Positions 1 to 7,524 of a stretch of 42,232 nt of DNA are shown here, one piece after another. Each line of letters starts with the position of its first letter. Within the stretch, counting starts at the first letter, position 1. Where the stretch lies: the NCBI GenBank assembly GCA_003221035.1, contig QHUB01000053.1, positions 1-42,232 on the forward strand, written 5' to 3'. Source of the stretch: Gemmatimonadota bacterium (lineage in GTDB: Bacteria; Gemmatimonadota; Gemmatimonadetes; Gemmatimonadales; GWC2-71-9). A model generated the notes under the pieces. It had not been told where the DNA came from and did not search any database. It saw nothing but the letters and a program-made list of their open reading frames with translations. The translations under genes and the position numbers were made by a program.

Positions 1-696
1 ATCGTCGACCGCCTGCCGGCTGGCACCGACCCGGAGCAGTTCGCCATCAGCGCGGATGGTCGCTGGGTCTATGCGTCGAATGAAGATGCCGGGATGACCA
101 CCGGCATCGACCTCGAGGCGCGCAAGATCGCGGCTCGGTACGCCGTCGGCATCGAGCCCGAAGGGGTGGCGATCAGCCCGGACGACCGCTGGGTATATGT
201 CACGGGCGAGACCAGCAACACCGTCTCGATGATCGACATCAAGGCACGGCGCGTTGTCGCCAACCTTCTCGTTCCGGCTCGGCCGCGCGCCGTGCGCTTC
301 TCCAGGGATGGCAGGCGCGCATTCGTGACATCGGAAATCGGCCGCGCGCTCACGGTCGTGGACGTCGCGCGGCATGCGACCCTGGCGACCATCGCGATCA
401 CGGATTCGGGCGCGAAGCCGGTTGGCGTCTCGCTCTCCCCCGATGAACAGCTCGCGTACGTTGCGACGGGTCGCGGAAACTCAGTGGCCGTCGTGGATCT
501 CGCCGCGCGCAAGCAGATCGCCAGCATCCCGGTCGGACGACGGCCGTGGGGCATCGCGATCTCGCCGGACGGCAGAACGCTGTACACGGCCAATGGACTG
601 TCCGGAGATGTCTCGGTCATCGACACCGCTACGCGTCAGGTCGTCGCGACGATCAAGGCCGGTGCGGGCGCATGGGGAGTGGCCGTCAGTCCCTGA
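1..696 (+). CDS. YVTN-family beta-propeller protein (5' end cut by window)
   Basis: The reading frame is open from base 1 and ends at TGA 694-696, so only the C-terminal 231 residues are visible. About five repeats of roughly 42 residues carry the phrase 'G..P.GVAISPDGR.lY..n' followed by 'n.VsviD..ar.vva.i', which is the YVTN/lactonase-like propeller blade. The last blade contains GDVSVIDTATRQVVATI. Such proteins are usually periplasmic; some belong to PQQ-dependent alcohol oxidation clusters, and the ending resembles that subfamily, but the partner genes would lie outside the window. Substrate or partner cannot be told. It converges on the DinB-like gene with 4 bp between the stops and no visible terminator. 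Confidence 0.85.
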   Translation: MVDRLPAGTDPEQFAISADGRWVYASNEDAGMTTGIDLEARKIAARYAVGIEPEGVAISPDDRWVYVTGETSNTVSMIDIKARRVVANLLVPARPRAVRFSRDGRRAFVTSEIGRALTVVDVARHATLATIAITDSGAKPVGVSLSPDEQLAYVATGRGNSVAVVDLAARKQIASIPVGRRPWGIAISPDGRTLYTANGLSGDVSVIDTATRQVVATIKAGAGAWGVAVSP

Positions 697-700
697 AGAA

Positions 701-1195
701 TTACTTGGGCGCCTCCGGCCAATGCTGGTCCGGCCGCGCCGGTGGCGGCTGGTCGGGATGCAATCGATCCGCGCGAATATCGGCGTAGAGGAAGTTCTCC
801 GGCGCCACAGGCGAATCGGCGAGCCGCCGCAACATCGCGAGCTGTCCCACGTGGGTCAGGGTGTCCGCGAACGGCCCCTGGAGCAACTGCTCGGTCGAGA
901 GCGAGCACGGTGCGCCGCGGTCGAGCAGTCCGCCGACGGCCTCCAGCATCTCGTGGAATCGTTCGACTTCTTCCCGGAAAGTCGGCAGCGGCTCCGGCCT
1001 GTAGGTGCCGCCCTCGAAAAATGTTCGCACATAACCCATCAGCGACGCCATGTGCCGGACCAGCTCGGCCGGAGTGCGCACGCGATTGCCGGCGCTGAAA
1101 CTCGCGTAGTGCTCCGGCGCGTCGCGCAACGCTTTCTGCGTGCGATACGCGATGGCGGCGAGAACGTGGCGCAGCAGTGCACGGTCACGATCCAT
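701..1195 (-). CDS. DinB-family protein (putative metal-binding four-helix bundle)
   Basis: 164 residues, mostly helical. Two family features are visible: 'ELVRHMASLMGYVRTFFEG' near residue 45 and 'DTLTHVGQLAMLRRLADSP' near residue 113. Their histidines match metal-ligand positions of the DinB/YfiT fold. Members are thiol S-transferases or damage-induced proteins of unknown role, so no substrate is proposed. The C-terminal tail (residues 140-164) is proline rich. The gene ends 4 bp from the convergent propeller gene and starts 13 bp before the stop-side end of the DUF486 gene lying upstream on the same strand, so the two may be co-transcribed. Confidence 0.78.
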   Translation of the reverse strand: MDRDRALLRHVLAAIAYRTQKALRDAPEHYASFSAGNRVRTPAELVRHMASLMGYVRTFFEGGTYRPEPLPTFREEVERFHEMLEAVGGLLDRGAPCSLSTEQLLQGPFADTLTHVGQLAMLRRLADSPVAPENFLYADIRADRLHPDQPPPARPDQHWPEAPK

Positions 1196-1208
1196 GAGCG
1201 AAACCCGG

Positions 1209-1550
1209 TTAGCGCCGAAACATGAAGTAGACCGCTCCGCACATGCACAGCGCGGCCCACAGATAGTTGAGCCGCACCGGCTCTTTCATGTACAGGGCGG
1301 CGAACGGCACGAACACGCTCAGCGTGATGACTTCCTGCATGATCTTCAGTTGGCCGAGCTGCAGCTGGGTGTGGCCGATGCGATTGGCGGGGACCTGGAG
1401 CAGGTACTCGAACAGCGCGATGCCCCAGCTCACCAGCGCCGCCACGATCCACGGTTTCTGGCTGAGATGTCGCAGGTGCGCATACCACGCAAACGTCATG
1501 AACACATTGGAGCAGACCAGCAGGATGATCGTCTTGGCGATCACCGGCAT
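1209..1550 (-). CDS. DUF486 / DMT-family small membrane protein
   Basis: 113 residues with four hydrophobic segments (about 5-24, 34-52, 70-88 and 95-111). It contains 'AWYAHLRHL' and 'FEYLLQVPANRIGH', typical of the DUF486 family, which is related to drug/metabolite transporters of the EmrE type. I start it at the ATG 1548-1550 because the family begins here with a membrane segment; the longer open frame upstream lies antisense to the amine oxidase and has no membrane character. A small inner-membrane protein of unknown substrate. It lies 25 bp downstream of the amine oxidase stop on the same strand. Confidence 0.85.
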   Translation of the reverse strand: MPVIAKTIILLVCSNVFMTFAWYAHLRHLSQKPWIVAALVSWGIALFEYLLQVPANRIGHTQLQLGQLKIMQEVITLSVFVPFAALYMKEPVRLNYLWAALCMCGAVYFMFRR

Positions 1551-1575
1551 GCGCGTGTCCTCAGGAAGGGTCACT

Positions 1576-2937
1576 CTATTGTAGCACTCGCAGGATCTCG
1601 CGTGCGGCACGGCGGCCGCTGGCGATCGCGCCGGCCACCGTCCCGATCTGCTCGCCGTTCGTCGCTTCGCCCGCGAAAAACAGCGTGCCATCGACCGGCC
1701 GCCCCAGTGCGCGCGGCGCCGCGGTTCCGTTGACGCCGATGTAACTGTACGCGCCGCGCGCGAACGGATCGGCGCGCCAGTCATGGCTCGTCCACGCTTC
1801 GAGCTGCGTCTCGAGCTCGCGCCGCGGGACGGCCAGCACTTCCGAGAGCGCGACGAGGCTGCGCTCGAGCCGGGACGCCGGCTCTTCCGCAAGCAGGTTC
1901 TCCGCAGCAACGCCGCCGACCCACCCAGTCAAGATCGGAGCATGCACGGGCGCGGCTGTCCACCAGGTGGGCAGCTCGGTTCCGGGCGCGTGCAGAAAAT
2001 TCACGCTCTTTCCCACCCCGTCACCGCGACTCGGCTCGCGACGCTCTTTCAGGAAATCGGCGTCTTCCCAGAACGCTTCGCGAAACCGCAGCACGATCTT
2101 GAAGATCTGGCCGGTCTCGAGCAGCGCGAGCGCACGCTGCTTCGCCGGCATGGCGGGATCGAACTTCAGGGTGCCTGCTTTGAGTACGGCGATGGGGAGC
2201 GTCGTCAGAGCCGTGCGGGCCGTCAGTCCCGGCAGCTCCGTGCCGTCCGCGCCCTGGCACGTCACGCTCACGCGCCCCCGCTTCCATCGTATGGACTGCG
2301 CCACCGTACTGAGGCGCACATCGCACCGCTCCGGATCGAGACCGTCGCGCAACCACTTCATCAAGGCATCGTTGCCGTTGCCGATGCGGAACTGCTTGCC
2401 TTCGATCTGGCTCTCGTCGTCCCCGTCTTCCGCTTCTTCGGCGAGGGACTTAGCGCTGATCCGCTCGGGAATCGCCGCGTAGAAACCTTCCACGAAAGAG
2501 CGCAGCATTCCCTTGCTCGGCCCGGACACACGTCCCGACTCAAGATACTCGCTGACCGGAAAGTCCTTGCCGCGTGCGCTGACGCGCTTGGCCAGGTCCT
2601 TGTTCATGCGCTCGATCATGTGCCAGAAATCACCCATGGGCCGGAAGCGCCCACGGGTCGCGACTTCGTGGACATCGGGAAGCTCGAGCACGGCAAGGCC
2701 CGCGGCGCGGGCGACCGCGAGCGTCTCCGGCGCCTCGCCATGAACGAACTCGGCGCCGAGCTCGATCGGCACGGGGGAGCGGGGATCGTGCACGGTGAGA
2801 ATGCGACCGCCCACGCGGGGCCGCGCTTCGATCACAGTCACACGCAGACCGGCCTGCGACAGATCGCGCGCGGCCGCGAGCCCGGCGGCGCCCGCGCCGA
2901 GCACCACGGCATCTACACGCTTGCGATCAGTGGGCAT
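1576..2937 (-). CDS. FAD-dependent amine oxidase (flavin monoamine oxidase family)
   Basis: 453 residues. The N-terminal dinucleotide-binding motif 'VVLGAGAAGLAAARDLSQ' at residues 11-28, followed by the acidic 'VIEARPRVGGRI', binds the ADP part of FAD. The C-terminal FAD motif 'GTLFFAGEATNGEQIGTV' is near residue 420. 'GAYSYIGVNG' before it is typical of the MAO/LSD1/polyamine oxidase superfamily. The reaction would be oxidative deamination of an amine with release of hydrogen peroxide; the substrate cannot be assigned. No signal peptide is seen. It starts 63 bp from the divergent UdgX gene, so promoters for both must lie in that short gap. Confidence 0.9.
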   Translation of the reverse strand: MPTDRKRVDAVVLGAGAAGLAAARDLSQAGLRVTVIEARPRVGGRILTVHDPRSPVPIELGAEFVHGEAPETLAVARAAGLAVLELPDVHEVATRGRFRPMGDFWHMIERMNKDLAKRVSARGKDFPVSEYLESGRVSGPSKGMLRSFVEGFYAAIPERISAKSLAEEAEDGDDESQIEGKQFRIGNGNDALMKWLRDGLDPERCDVRLSTVAQSIRWKRGRVSVTCQGADGTELPGLTARTALTTLPIAVLKAGTLKFDPAMPAKQRALALLETGQIFKIVLRFREAFWEDADFLKERREPSRGDGVGKSVNFLHAPGTELPTWWTAAPVHAPILTGWVGGVAAENLLAEEPASRLERSLVALSEVLAVPRRELETQLEAWTSHDWRADPFARGAYSYIGVNGTAAPRALGRPVDGTLFFAGEATNGEQIGTVAGAIASGRRAAREILRVLQ

Positions 2938-3000
2938 CCTTCGGGTACCGCTTCGGGGGGAGCCGGTTCCCCGACGCCGGGAATCCGGGGTATAGGTCGC

Positions 3001-3657
3001 ATGCCTCGTGTCCGCACCAAAACCGCCGGCGATGAAGTCTGGGCGAGCGCGGTGCCCTACCTGCCGCGCCGCCTGACGCTTCCCGCGTTACGGAAGGCAT
3101 CTGAGGATTGTCACGGTTGCCCGCTGTACCGCACCGCAACGCAGACCGTCTTCGGACAGGGTCAGACGGGCGCGCGGATCATGTTCGTCGGCGAGCAGCC
3201 CGGCGATATGGAAGACAAGCAGGGTGCCCCATTCGTCGGGCCGGCGGGTCGAGTGCTCAATGAAGCGCTCGCGGCAGCGGGGATCGACCGCGACGATGCC
3301 TACGTCACCAACGTCGTCAAACACTTCAAGTGGATCGCGGTGCACCGGCGCCGCATGCACAAGAAGCCGAACGCCCGCGAAGTCGCGGCATGCCTGCCGT
3401 GGCTCGAGAAAGAGCTGGAGGTCGTACAGCCCCGCATCCTCGTATGTCTGGGTGCGACTGCCGCGCAGGCGCTGCTCGGCCCGGACGTGCGTGTGACGCG
3501 CGACCGCGGACATCTTATCCCGAGTCGTCTCGCGCCACAGGTGATGGCCACTGTTCATCCCTCGTCCATCCTGCGGCAGCAAACGAGCGAGGACCGCCAC
3601 CGCGAGATGGAGCTGTTCACGCAGGACCTACGGGTCGTCGCACAGGCGCTGGCTTAA
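3001..3657 (+). CDS. udgX: UdgX-type uracil-DNA glycosylase (covalent-trapping class)
   Basis: 218 residues, starting at ATG 3001; the longer frame upstream is antisense to the amine oxidase. Motif A is 'GEQPGD' at 64-69 with 'FVGPAGRVLNEA' after it, and motif B is 'HPSSILR' at 186-192. Cys37, Cys40, Cys131 and Cys149 fit a 4Fe-4S site. The loop 'HRRRMHKKP' at 115-123 corresponds to the KRRIH insertion that distinguishes UdgX from ordinary family 4 enzymes. Its histidine (His120 here) is the residue that in characterised UdgX bonds covalently to the abasic sugar after uracil is removed. It therefore probably makes a stable protein-DNA adduct rather than turning over. It is a cytoplasmic DNA-repair enzyme and apparently monocistronic. 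Confidence 0.9.
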   Translation: MPRVRTKTAGDEVWASAVPYLPRRLTLPALRKASEDCHGCPLYRTATQTVFGQGQTGARIMFVGEQPGDMEDKQGAPFVGPAGRVLNEALAAAGIDRDDAYVTNVVKHFKWIAVHRRRMHKKPNAREVAACLPWLEKELEVVQPRILVCLGATAAQALLGPDVRVTRDRGHLIPSRLAPQVMATVHPSSILRQQTSEDRHREMELFTQDLRVVAQALA

Positions 3658-3732
3658 TTCCAAGCCCTAAACCAATCCAACGACGCATTGTGGCGGTTTG
3701 CGGTCCGTAGAGATACTGCGGCAGGAGGTTTC

Positions 3733-3966
3733 ATGCCTACACCTGACTTCAGCAACGTGCAGGGCGGCAGTGCTTCGACTGCACCGAGCGAGACCGGCAA
3801 CAACGGCGGGCGCACGTACGTCGTCGCCAAAGGGGATAGTCTCTCCGCCATCGCCAAACGCGAGTACGGCAACGCCAAGGAATGGCGCCGCATTTACGAC
3901 GCGAACAAGGACGTCATCAAGGACCCCGACCTCATTTACCCTGGCCAAACGCTGCGGCTGCCGTAA
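3733..3966 (+). CDS. Small LysM-domain protein
   Basis: 77 residues. The start ATG 3733 is preceded by a good ribosome binding site (AGGAGG, 5 nt spacing), which decides against the upstream in-frame ATG. Residues 1-28 are a low-complexity Ser/Gly/Thr/Asn segment. Residues 29-77 form one LysM domain, 'TYVVAKGDSLSAIAKREYG' through 'LIYPGQTLRLP', a peptidoglycan or K+-binding module as in the YgaU/Kbp family. No signal peptide is present, so like Kbp it may be cytoplasmic or reach the envelope another way. It is followed 24 bp later by a lipoprotein gene and likely shares its transcript. Confidence 0.85.
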   Translation: MPTPDFSNVQGGSASTAPSETGNNGGRTYVVAKGDSLSAIAKREYGNAKEWRRIYDANKDVIKDPDLIYPGQTLRLP

Positions 3967-3990
3967 CCCGCGCGCGCCAAGGAGATACCC

Positions 3991-4416
3991 ATGCGCACCC
4001 GATTGATGCCTCATCTGACACTGTTCGTGGCGGCGGCGCTTGCCGTGGCCGCGTGCGGCCCGAAGCGAGCCAGCGGCAGCACGTCGATGAAAGTCACGGA
4101 AATCGACCTCGGCCGTTCGCTCAAGCCCGATCTCAAGATCGACGACAATGCGACGACGTTTCACCCCACCGATGTGATCTACGCCTCGGTCGAAACGAAG
4201 GGGACCGGCCCGGCGACATTGGCGACGCGATGGACCTACCAGGACAACCAGGTCGTCAATGAAACGTCGCGCACGATCTCGCCCAACGGCGACGATCCCG
4301 TTCGCACCGAATTCCATATCTCCAAGCCGGACGGCTGGCCCGAAGGGACATACCACCTCGTCGTGATGATCAACGGGACCACGGCGGGAACGAAAGATTT
4401 CGAGGTGAAGAAATAA
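3991..4416 (+). CDS. Predicted lipoprotein of unknown function
   Basis: 141 residues. The N-terminus has a hydrophobic stretch ending in 'LAVAAC' (Cys22), a lipobox, so the mature protein should be lipid-anchored. The rest (about 23-141) looks like one all-beta, Ig-like sandwich: alternating hydrophobic strands with 'VIYASVETKGTG' and 'EGTYHLVVMINGTTAG'. I do not recognise a named family. 'AAGGAG' sits 8-13 nt upstream of the start. The stop TAA shares one base with the ATG of the next gene (TAATG), suggesting translational coupling within a LysM-lipoprotein-DUF6496 operon. Confidence 0.75.
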   Translation: MRTRLMPHLTLFVAAALAVAACGPKRASGSTSMKVTEIDLGRSLKPDLKIDDNATTFHPTDVIYASVETKGTGPATLATRWTYQDNQVVNETSRTISPNGDDPVRTEFHISKPDGWPEGTYHLVVMINGTTAGTKDFEVKK

Positions 4417-4640
4417 TGCCTGAAAAAGAGACACTCGAACGGGCGCGCAGGGACAAGCGGCAGGGGAAGCCGGCTACCACGCAGGCGGGCGAGTTCGTGC
4501 GCGAAGAGATGCATCATGCGTCCGAAGGCAAGCACCCGGTGAAATCGCGCAAGCAGGCGATCGCGATCGGACTGTCGAAGGCCCGGCGCGCCGGCATCAA
4601 ATTGCCGCCGCAATCGACGCGGCGGAAAAAGAAGTCGTAG
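4416..4640 (+). CDS. DUF6496-like small basic protein
   Basis: 74 residues, strongly basic. The central block 'EEMHHASEGKHPVKSRKQAIAIGLSKARRAG' region (about 29-59) is the pattern of the DUF6496 family: a helical segment and 'K.PVKSRKQAIAIGLS.AR'. The C-terminus ends in a run of Arg/Lys. Function is unknown; nucleic-acid binding is a guess from charge alone. Coupled to the lipoprotein gene by a one-base overlap. It ends 1 bp from the convergent receiver-like gene, and no terminator hairpin separates them. Confidence 0.7.
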   Translation: MPEKETLERARRDKRQGKPATTQAGEFVREEMHHASEGKHPVKSRKQAIAIGLSKARRAGIKLPPQSTRRKKKS

Positions 4641-4641
4641 G

Positions 4642-4932
4642 TTACAACAGCGCGCGCAGCGAGTTCTCTATTTCGGAATTCGGGACTGCGCGCGCACCGC
4701 AGTCCCGCGCGGCGCGCAATGCCGCCGCGTCGGTATGTGAGCCGAATGCCAGTACCGGGATTCCGCGCCGTACGAGTTCGCGGATCCTGGTCTCGGCATT
4801 CGGCTTTGTCAGTTCGATGACGGCGACGTCGGCGGGTTCGTCCCGGACAGGCTCTGATCCGCTGCGCCGCACGACCGCTTGCAGCTTGCCGCGGAAGAAC
4901 AGATCGCGGCACTCGATGAGGACGCGTTTCAC
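4642..4932 (-). CDS. Degenerate receiver-like (CheY-like) protein
   Basis: 96 residues with the alternating beta/alpha pattern of a response-regulator receiver: 'RVLIECRDLFF' (strand 1 and acidic residues), 'DVAVIELTKP' (strand 3), 'IPVLAFGSHTDAAALRAARDCGA' region (strand 4 and helix 4) and 'RAVPNSE' (strand 5). The expected phospho-acceptor Asp on strand 3 is replaced by Glu40, and the conserved Lys after strand 5 by Asn85. It should therefore not be regulated by phosphorylation in the normal way; Glu might mimic the active state. No output domain. Its start overlaps the glycyl-tRNA synthetase stop by 4 nt (ATGA), so it is the last gene of that operon. Confidence 0.7.
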   Translation of the reverse strand: MKRVLIECRDLFFRGKLQAVVRRSGSEPVRDEPADVAVIELTKPNAETRIRELVRRGIPVLAFGSHTDAAALRAARDCGARAVPNSEIENSLRALL

Positions 4933-6293
4933 CCCGCGAGCTTTTGCGTCAGATACCCGACCAGTTGACTCGTCGCCACGCGATCCTGCTTCAGGGTATC
5001 GCGGTCGCGGACGGTGACCGTCTGGTCCTGCGTGGACTGGCCGTCGATCGTGATGCCGAACGGCGTGCCTGCTTCATCCTGACGGCGGTACCGGCGGCCG
5101 ATCGACCCGCCGTCGTCGTAGAAGACGTTGAAATGGTGACGCAGGTCGTCGTGAATCCTGTGCGCCAGCTCGGGCATGCCGTCCTTGTTGACGAGCGGGA
5201 AGACCGCGGCTTTGAGCGGCGCGAGTGAGGGCTTGAGCTTCAACACGACGCGCTGCGCTCCGCCCTCGGCCGCTTCCTCGCCGCGCACCTCTTCCTCTCT
5301 ATACGCGTCGCACAGCACGACGAGCGTAGTGCGATCGGCGCCCGCCGAGGTCTCGACCACGTACGGAATGAATCGCTCGTTCGTTTTGGGATCGAGGTAG
5401 TCGAGTTTCTTGCCCGCGTGCTTCTGATGATTGGACAAATCGAAGTCGGTGCGGTTGTGGATCCCCTCGAACTCGTTCCAACCGAACGGGAACTCATACT
5501 GGATGTCGTATGCATCCTTGGCGTAATGCGCCAGCTCGTCCGCGCCGTGCTGATGCCAGCGCAGCTTCTCCGGCCGGATGCCCAGTCCCTCGACCCATTT
5601 CATCCGCTCGGCGCGCCAGAACTCGAACCATTCGTTCTCGCTGCCCGGCTTCACGAAAAACTGCATCTCCATCTGTTCGAATTCGCGCGTGCGAAAGATG
5701 AAGTTGCCGGGCGTGATCTCGTTGCGGAACGCTTTGCCGACCTGCGCGACGCCGAACGGAATCTTCTGGCGCGAGGACTGCAGCACGTTCAGGTAATTGA
5801 CGTAGATGCCCTGCGCCGTTTCGGGACGCATGTAGATCACCGCCGCCTGATCCTCGACCGGTCCCATGAACGTCCTGAACATGAGATTGAACTGGCGCGG
5901 CGCGGTGAGCGTGCCCTTGCTCCCGCACACCGGACACTGCGCGTCGGGCTGGCCGGGCGTTCCCTTGATCTTGGGATCGTCGGCGCGGAAGCGGTTCTTG
6001 CACTGCTTGCAGTCGACGAGCGGATCGGTGAAGCCCGAGACGTGTCCCGATGCTTCCCACACCTTGGGATGCATCAGAATCGCGGCGTCGAGGCCCTCGA
6101 TGTCGTGGCGTTCGTGGACCATCGACCGCCACCACCGCTCCTTGATGTTCTTCTTGAGCTCGACGCCGAGCGGGCCGTAGTCCCACACGGAGCCAAGGCC
6201 GCCGTAGATCTCGGAGGATTGGAAGACGAAGCCCCGTCGCTTGGCGAGCGACACGAGCTTGTCCATCGTCTTATCGACAGTTACTGGGGGCAT
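4929..6293 (-). CDS. glyQS: Glycyl-tRNA synthetase, alpha2 (eukaryote/Thermus-like) type
   Basis: 454 residues from ATG 6291-6293. A further upstream start at 6383 is open but overlaps the glycerate kinase and adds 30 residues unlike the family. The single-chain alpha2 form is recognisable from 'SEIYGGLGSVWDYGPLG' near residue 27. A zinc-binding insertion has Cys95, Cys98, Cys120 and Cys123. Class II motif 2 is 'FRNEITPGNFIFRTREFEQ' (189-207), and 'ETSAGADRTTLVVL' is motif 3. The C-terminal anticodon-binding domain includes 'YDDGGSIGRRYRRQDEAGTP'. It attaches glycine to tRNA-Gly in the cytoplasm. It lies 13 bp downstream of the glycerate kinase stop and overlaps the receiver-like gene by 4 nt, so it belongs to the riboswitch-headed operon. 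Confidence 0.95.
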   Translation of the reverse strand: MPPVTVDKTMDKLVSLAKRRGFVFQSSEIYGGLGSVWDYGPLGVELKKNIKERWWRSMVHERHDIEGLDAAILMHPKVWEASGHVSGFTDPLVDCKQCKNRFRADDPKIKGTPGQPDAQCPVCGSKGTLTAPRQFNLMFRTFMGPVEDQAAVIYMRPETAQGIYVNYLNVLQSSRQKIPFGVAQVGKAFRNEITPGNFIFRTREFEQMEMQFFVKPGSENEWFEFWRAERMKWVEGLGIRPEKLRWHQHGADELAHYAKDAYDIQYEFPFGWNEFEGIHNRTDFDLSNHQKHAGKKLDYLDPKTNERFIPYVVETSAGADRTTLVVLCDAYREEEVRGEEAAEGGAQRVVLKLKPSLAPLKAAVFPLVNKDGMPELAHRIHDDLRHHFNVFYDDGGSIGRRYRRQDEAGTPFGITIDGQSTQDQTVTVRDRDTLKQDRVATSQLVGYLTQKLAG

Positions 6294-6306
6294 AAGGAGC
6301 CGGAAG

Positions 6307-7386
6307 TTACAAACGCAGCGCCTCGCGCGCGACCTGCTCCGCCATGCGGGAAAGGGCGGCACCGTCCAGCATTCGACCGTCATCGTCTCCGCCCAGTGTG
6401 TGCACCCCAGTCAGCGCTTCGACCCGACCTGCCACCACGGCGATCTTCTTTCTGGCGGCGTGGGAGCGCCGGATGACCTCGCCCGGCGCCTTTCCAAGGA
6501 GCGACGTCCGGTCGAAGACGCCTTCGCCGGTGATCACAAGGTCAGCCTTGGCAAGCGCCGCATCGAAGCCGGCGCGCTCCAAGACCCATTCCGCTCCGCC
6601 CGTCAGATCGGCTTTGGCAAAGAAGGCCAGTCCGGCGCCGAGGCCCCCGGCGGCGCCACCCATGGGAAGGACACCGAGCTCAGGCCGCCCGGCATGAGCC
6701 CAGAGTGCCGCGAGGCGGATCAGACCAGCGGCCAGACGTGGAATCTCCTCGGGGCGCGCGCCTTTCTGCGGGCCGAAAACGGGCGCGGCACCCTCTGGTC
6801 CCAACACAGGTGTCTGCACGTCGGCCAAGGCCACGACTCGCGCACCCAAGGGCCAGCCGGAACCGAACGACGCGAGGTTTTCGAGCGCGCCGCCGCCGTC
6901 CGGGAGGGGTTCTCCTGCCGCGTTCTCGAACGTCCAACCAAATCCCCGCGCCGCACCGGTTCCGCCGTCGACGGTTGCCGTCCCGCCGAGGCCCACGACA
7001 ATCGTTTTGGCACCGCGGTCGGCAGCGGTCCAGATCAGCTCACCCACTCCTCGCGTCGTGGTACGCGTGGGGTCGCGATCCTCGGGCTCGACGAGTGCTA
7101 GTCCGCAGGCGGACGCACTCTCGATGAGTGCGGTCTCGGCATCGATCCAACCGAGCTCCGCGGATACCGACTCGCCGATCGGGCCGCTGACCTCCAGACG
7201 TTCGCGCAGCGCGCCGGTCGGGAGCACGACATCCAGCAGGCCGTTGCCGCCATCGGCGACGGGGCATTCGAGCACCGTCGCATCGGGGAAGGCACGGCGG
7301 ACGCCCAGCGCCAACGCCTCGGCGACCTGGCGCGGCCCGAGAGTTCCCTTGAAGGCGGCTGGCGCCACGAGGACCACTGGGGACAT
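6307..7386 (-). CDS. glxK: Glycerate kinase (GlxK/GarK family)
   Basis: 359 residues, the usual length for this family is about 380. It starts with 'VLVAPAAFKGTL', followed by 'CPVADGGNG' near residue 40. 'VGLGGTATVDGGTGAARGFG' is near 132, and 'TGEGVFDRTSLLGKAPGEV' near 290, the ATP/glycerate-binding signature. The reaction is ATP plus D-glycerate to phosphoglycerate (2-phosphoglycerate in most characterised members), linking glyoxylate or serine breakdown to lower glycolysis. A 'GGGAG' ribosome binding site sits 13 nt before the ATG. Immediately upstream are an intrinsic terminator (7407-7440) and a c-di-GMP-I aptamer (7525-7603), so expression is probably controlled by premature termination. 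It is the first gene of the operon with glyQS. Confidence 0.93.
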   Translation of the reverse strand: MSPVVLVAPAAFKGTLGPRQVAEALALGVRRAFPDATVLECPVADGGNGLLDVVLPTGALRERLEVSGPIGESVSAELGWIDAETALIESASACGLALVEPEDRDPTRTTTRGVGELIWTAADRGAKTIVVGLGGTATVDGGTGAARGFGWTFENAAGEPLPDGGGALENLASFGSGWPLGARVVALADVQTPVLGPEGAAPVFGPQKGARPEEIPRLAAGLIRLAALWAHAGRPELGVLPMGGAAGGLGAGLAFFAKADLTGGAEWVLERAGFDAALAKADLVITGEGVFDRTSLLGKAPGEVIRRSHAARKKIAVVAGRVEALTGVHTLGGDDDGRMLDGAALSRMAEQVAREALRL

Positions 7387-7406
7387 GGGGCGAACTTAAC
7401 TCCCAG

Positions 7407-7440
7407 AAAACGAGAAACCCTCTGGGTTTCCCCAGAGGGT
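7407..7440 (-). terminator. Intrinsic terminator in the glxK leader
   Basis: Reading the minus strand, a 10-bp perfect stem (ACCCTCTGGG/CCCAGAGGGT, 7431-7440 and 7417-7426) with a 4-nt loop is followed by TTTCTCGTTTT. It stops only about 20 nt before the glxK ATG and lies downstream of the c-di-GMP aptamer, so it reads as the expression platform of that riboswitch rather than as the end of an upstream gene. Confidence 0.75.
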
Positions 7441-7524
7441 GATCGCCTGCCGCACACCGTGCGCCCTAGAACCCGATGTGAGCGAAGCGAACGTCTTTCT
7501 CGCAAAATCGGGGCGGCGCATCGG

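Noticed and set aside
1783-3000. Long plus-strand open frame leading into the uracil-DNA glycosylase (would make a 624-residue protein)
   Set aside because: The first two-thirds is antisense to the FAD amine oxidase and has no family resemblance; the glycosylase starts cleanly at 3001.
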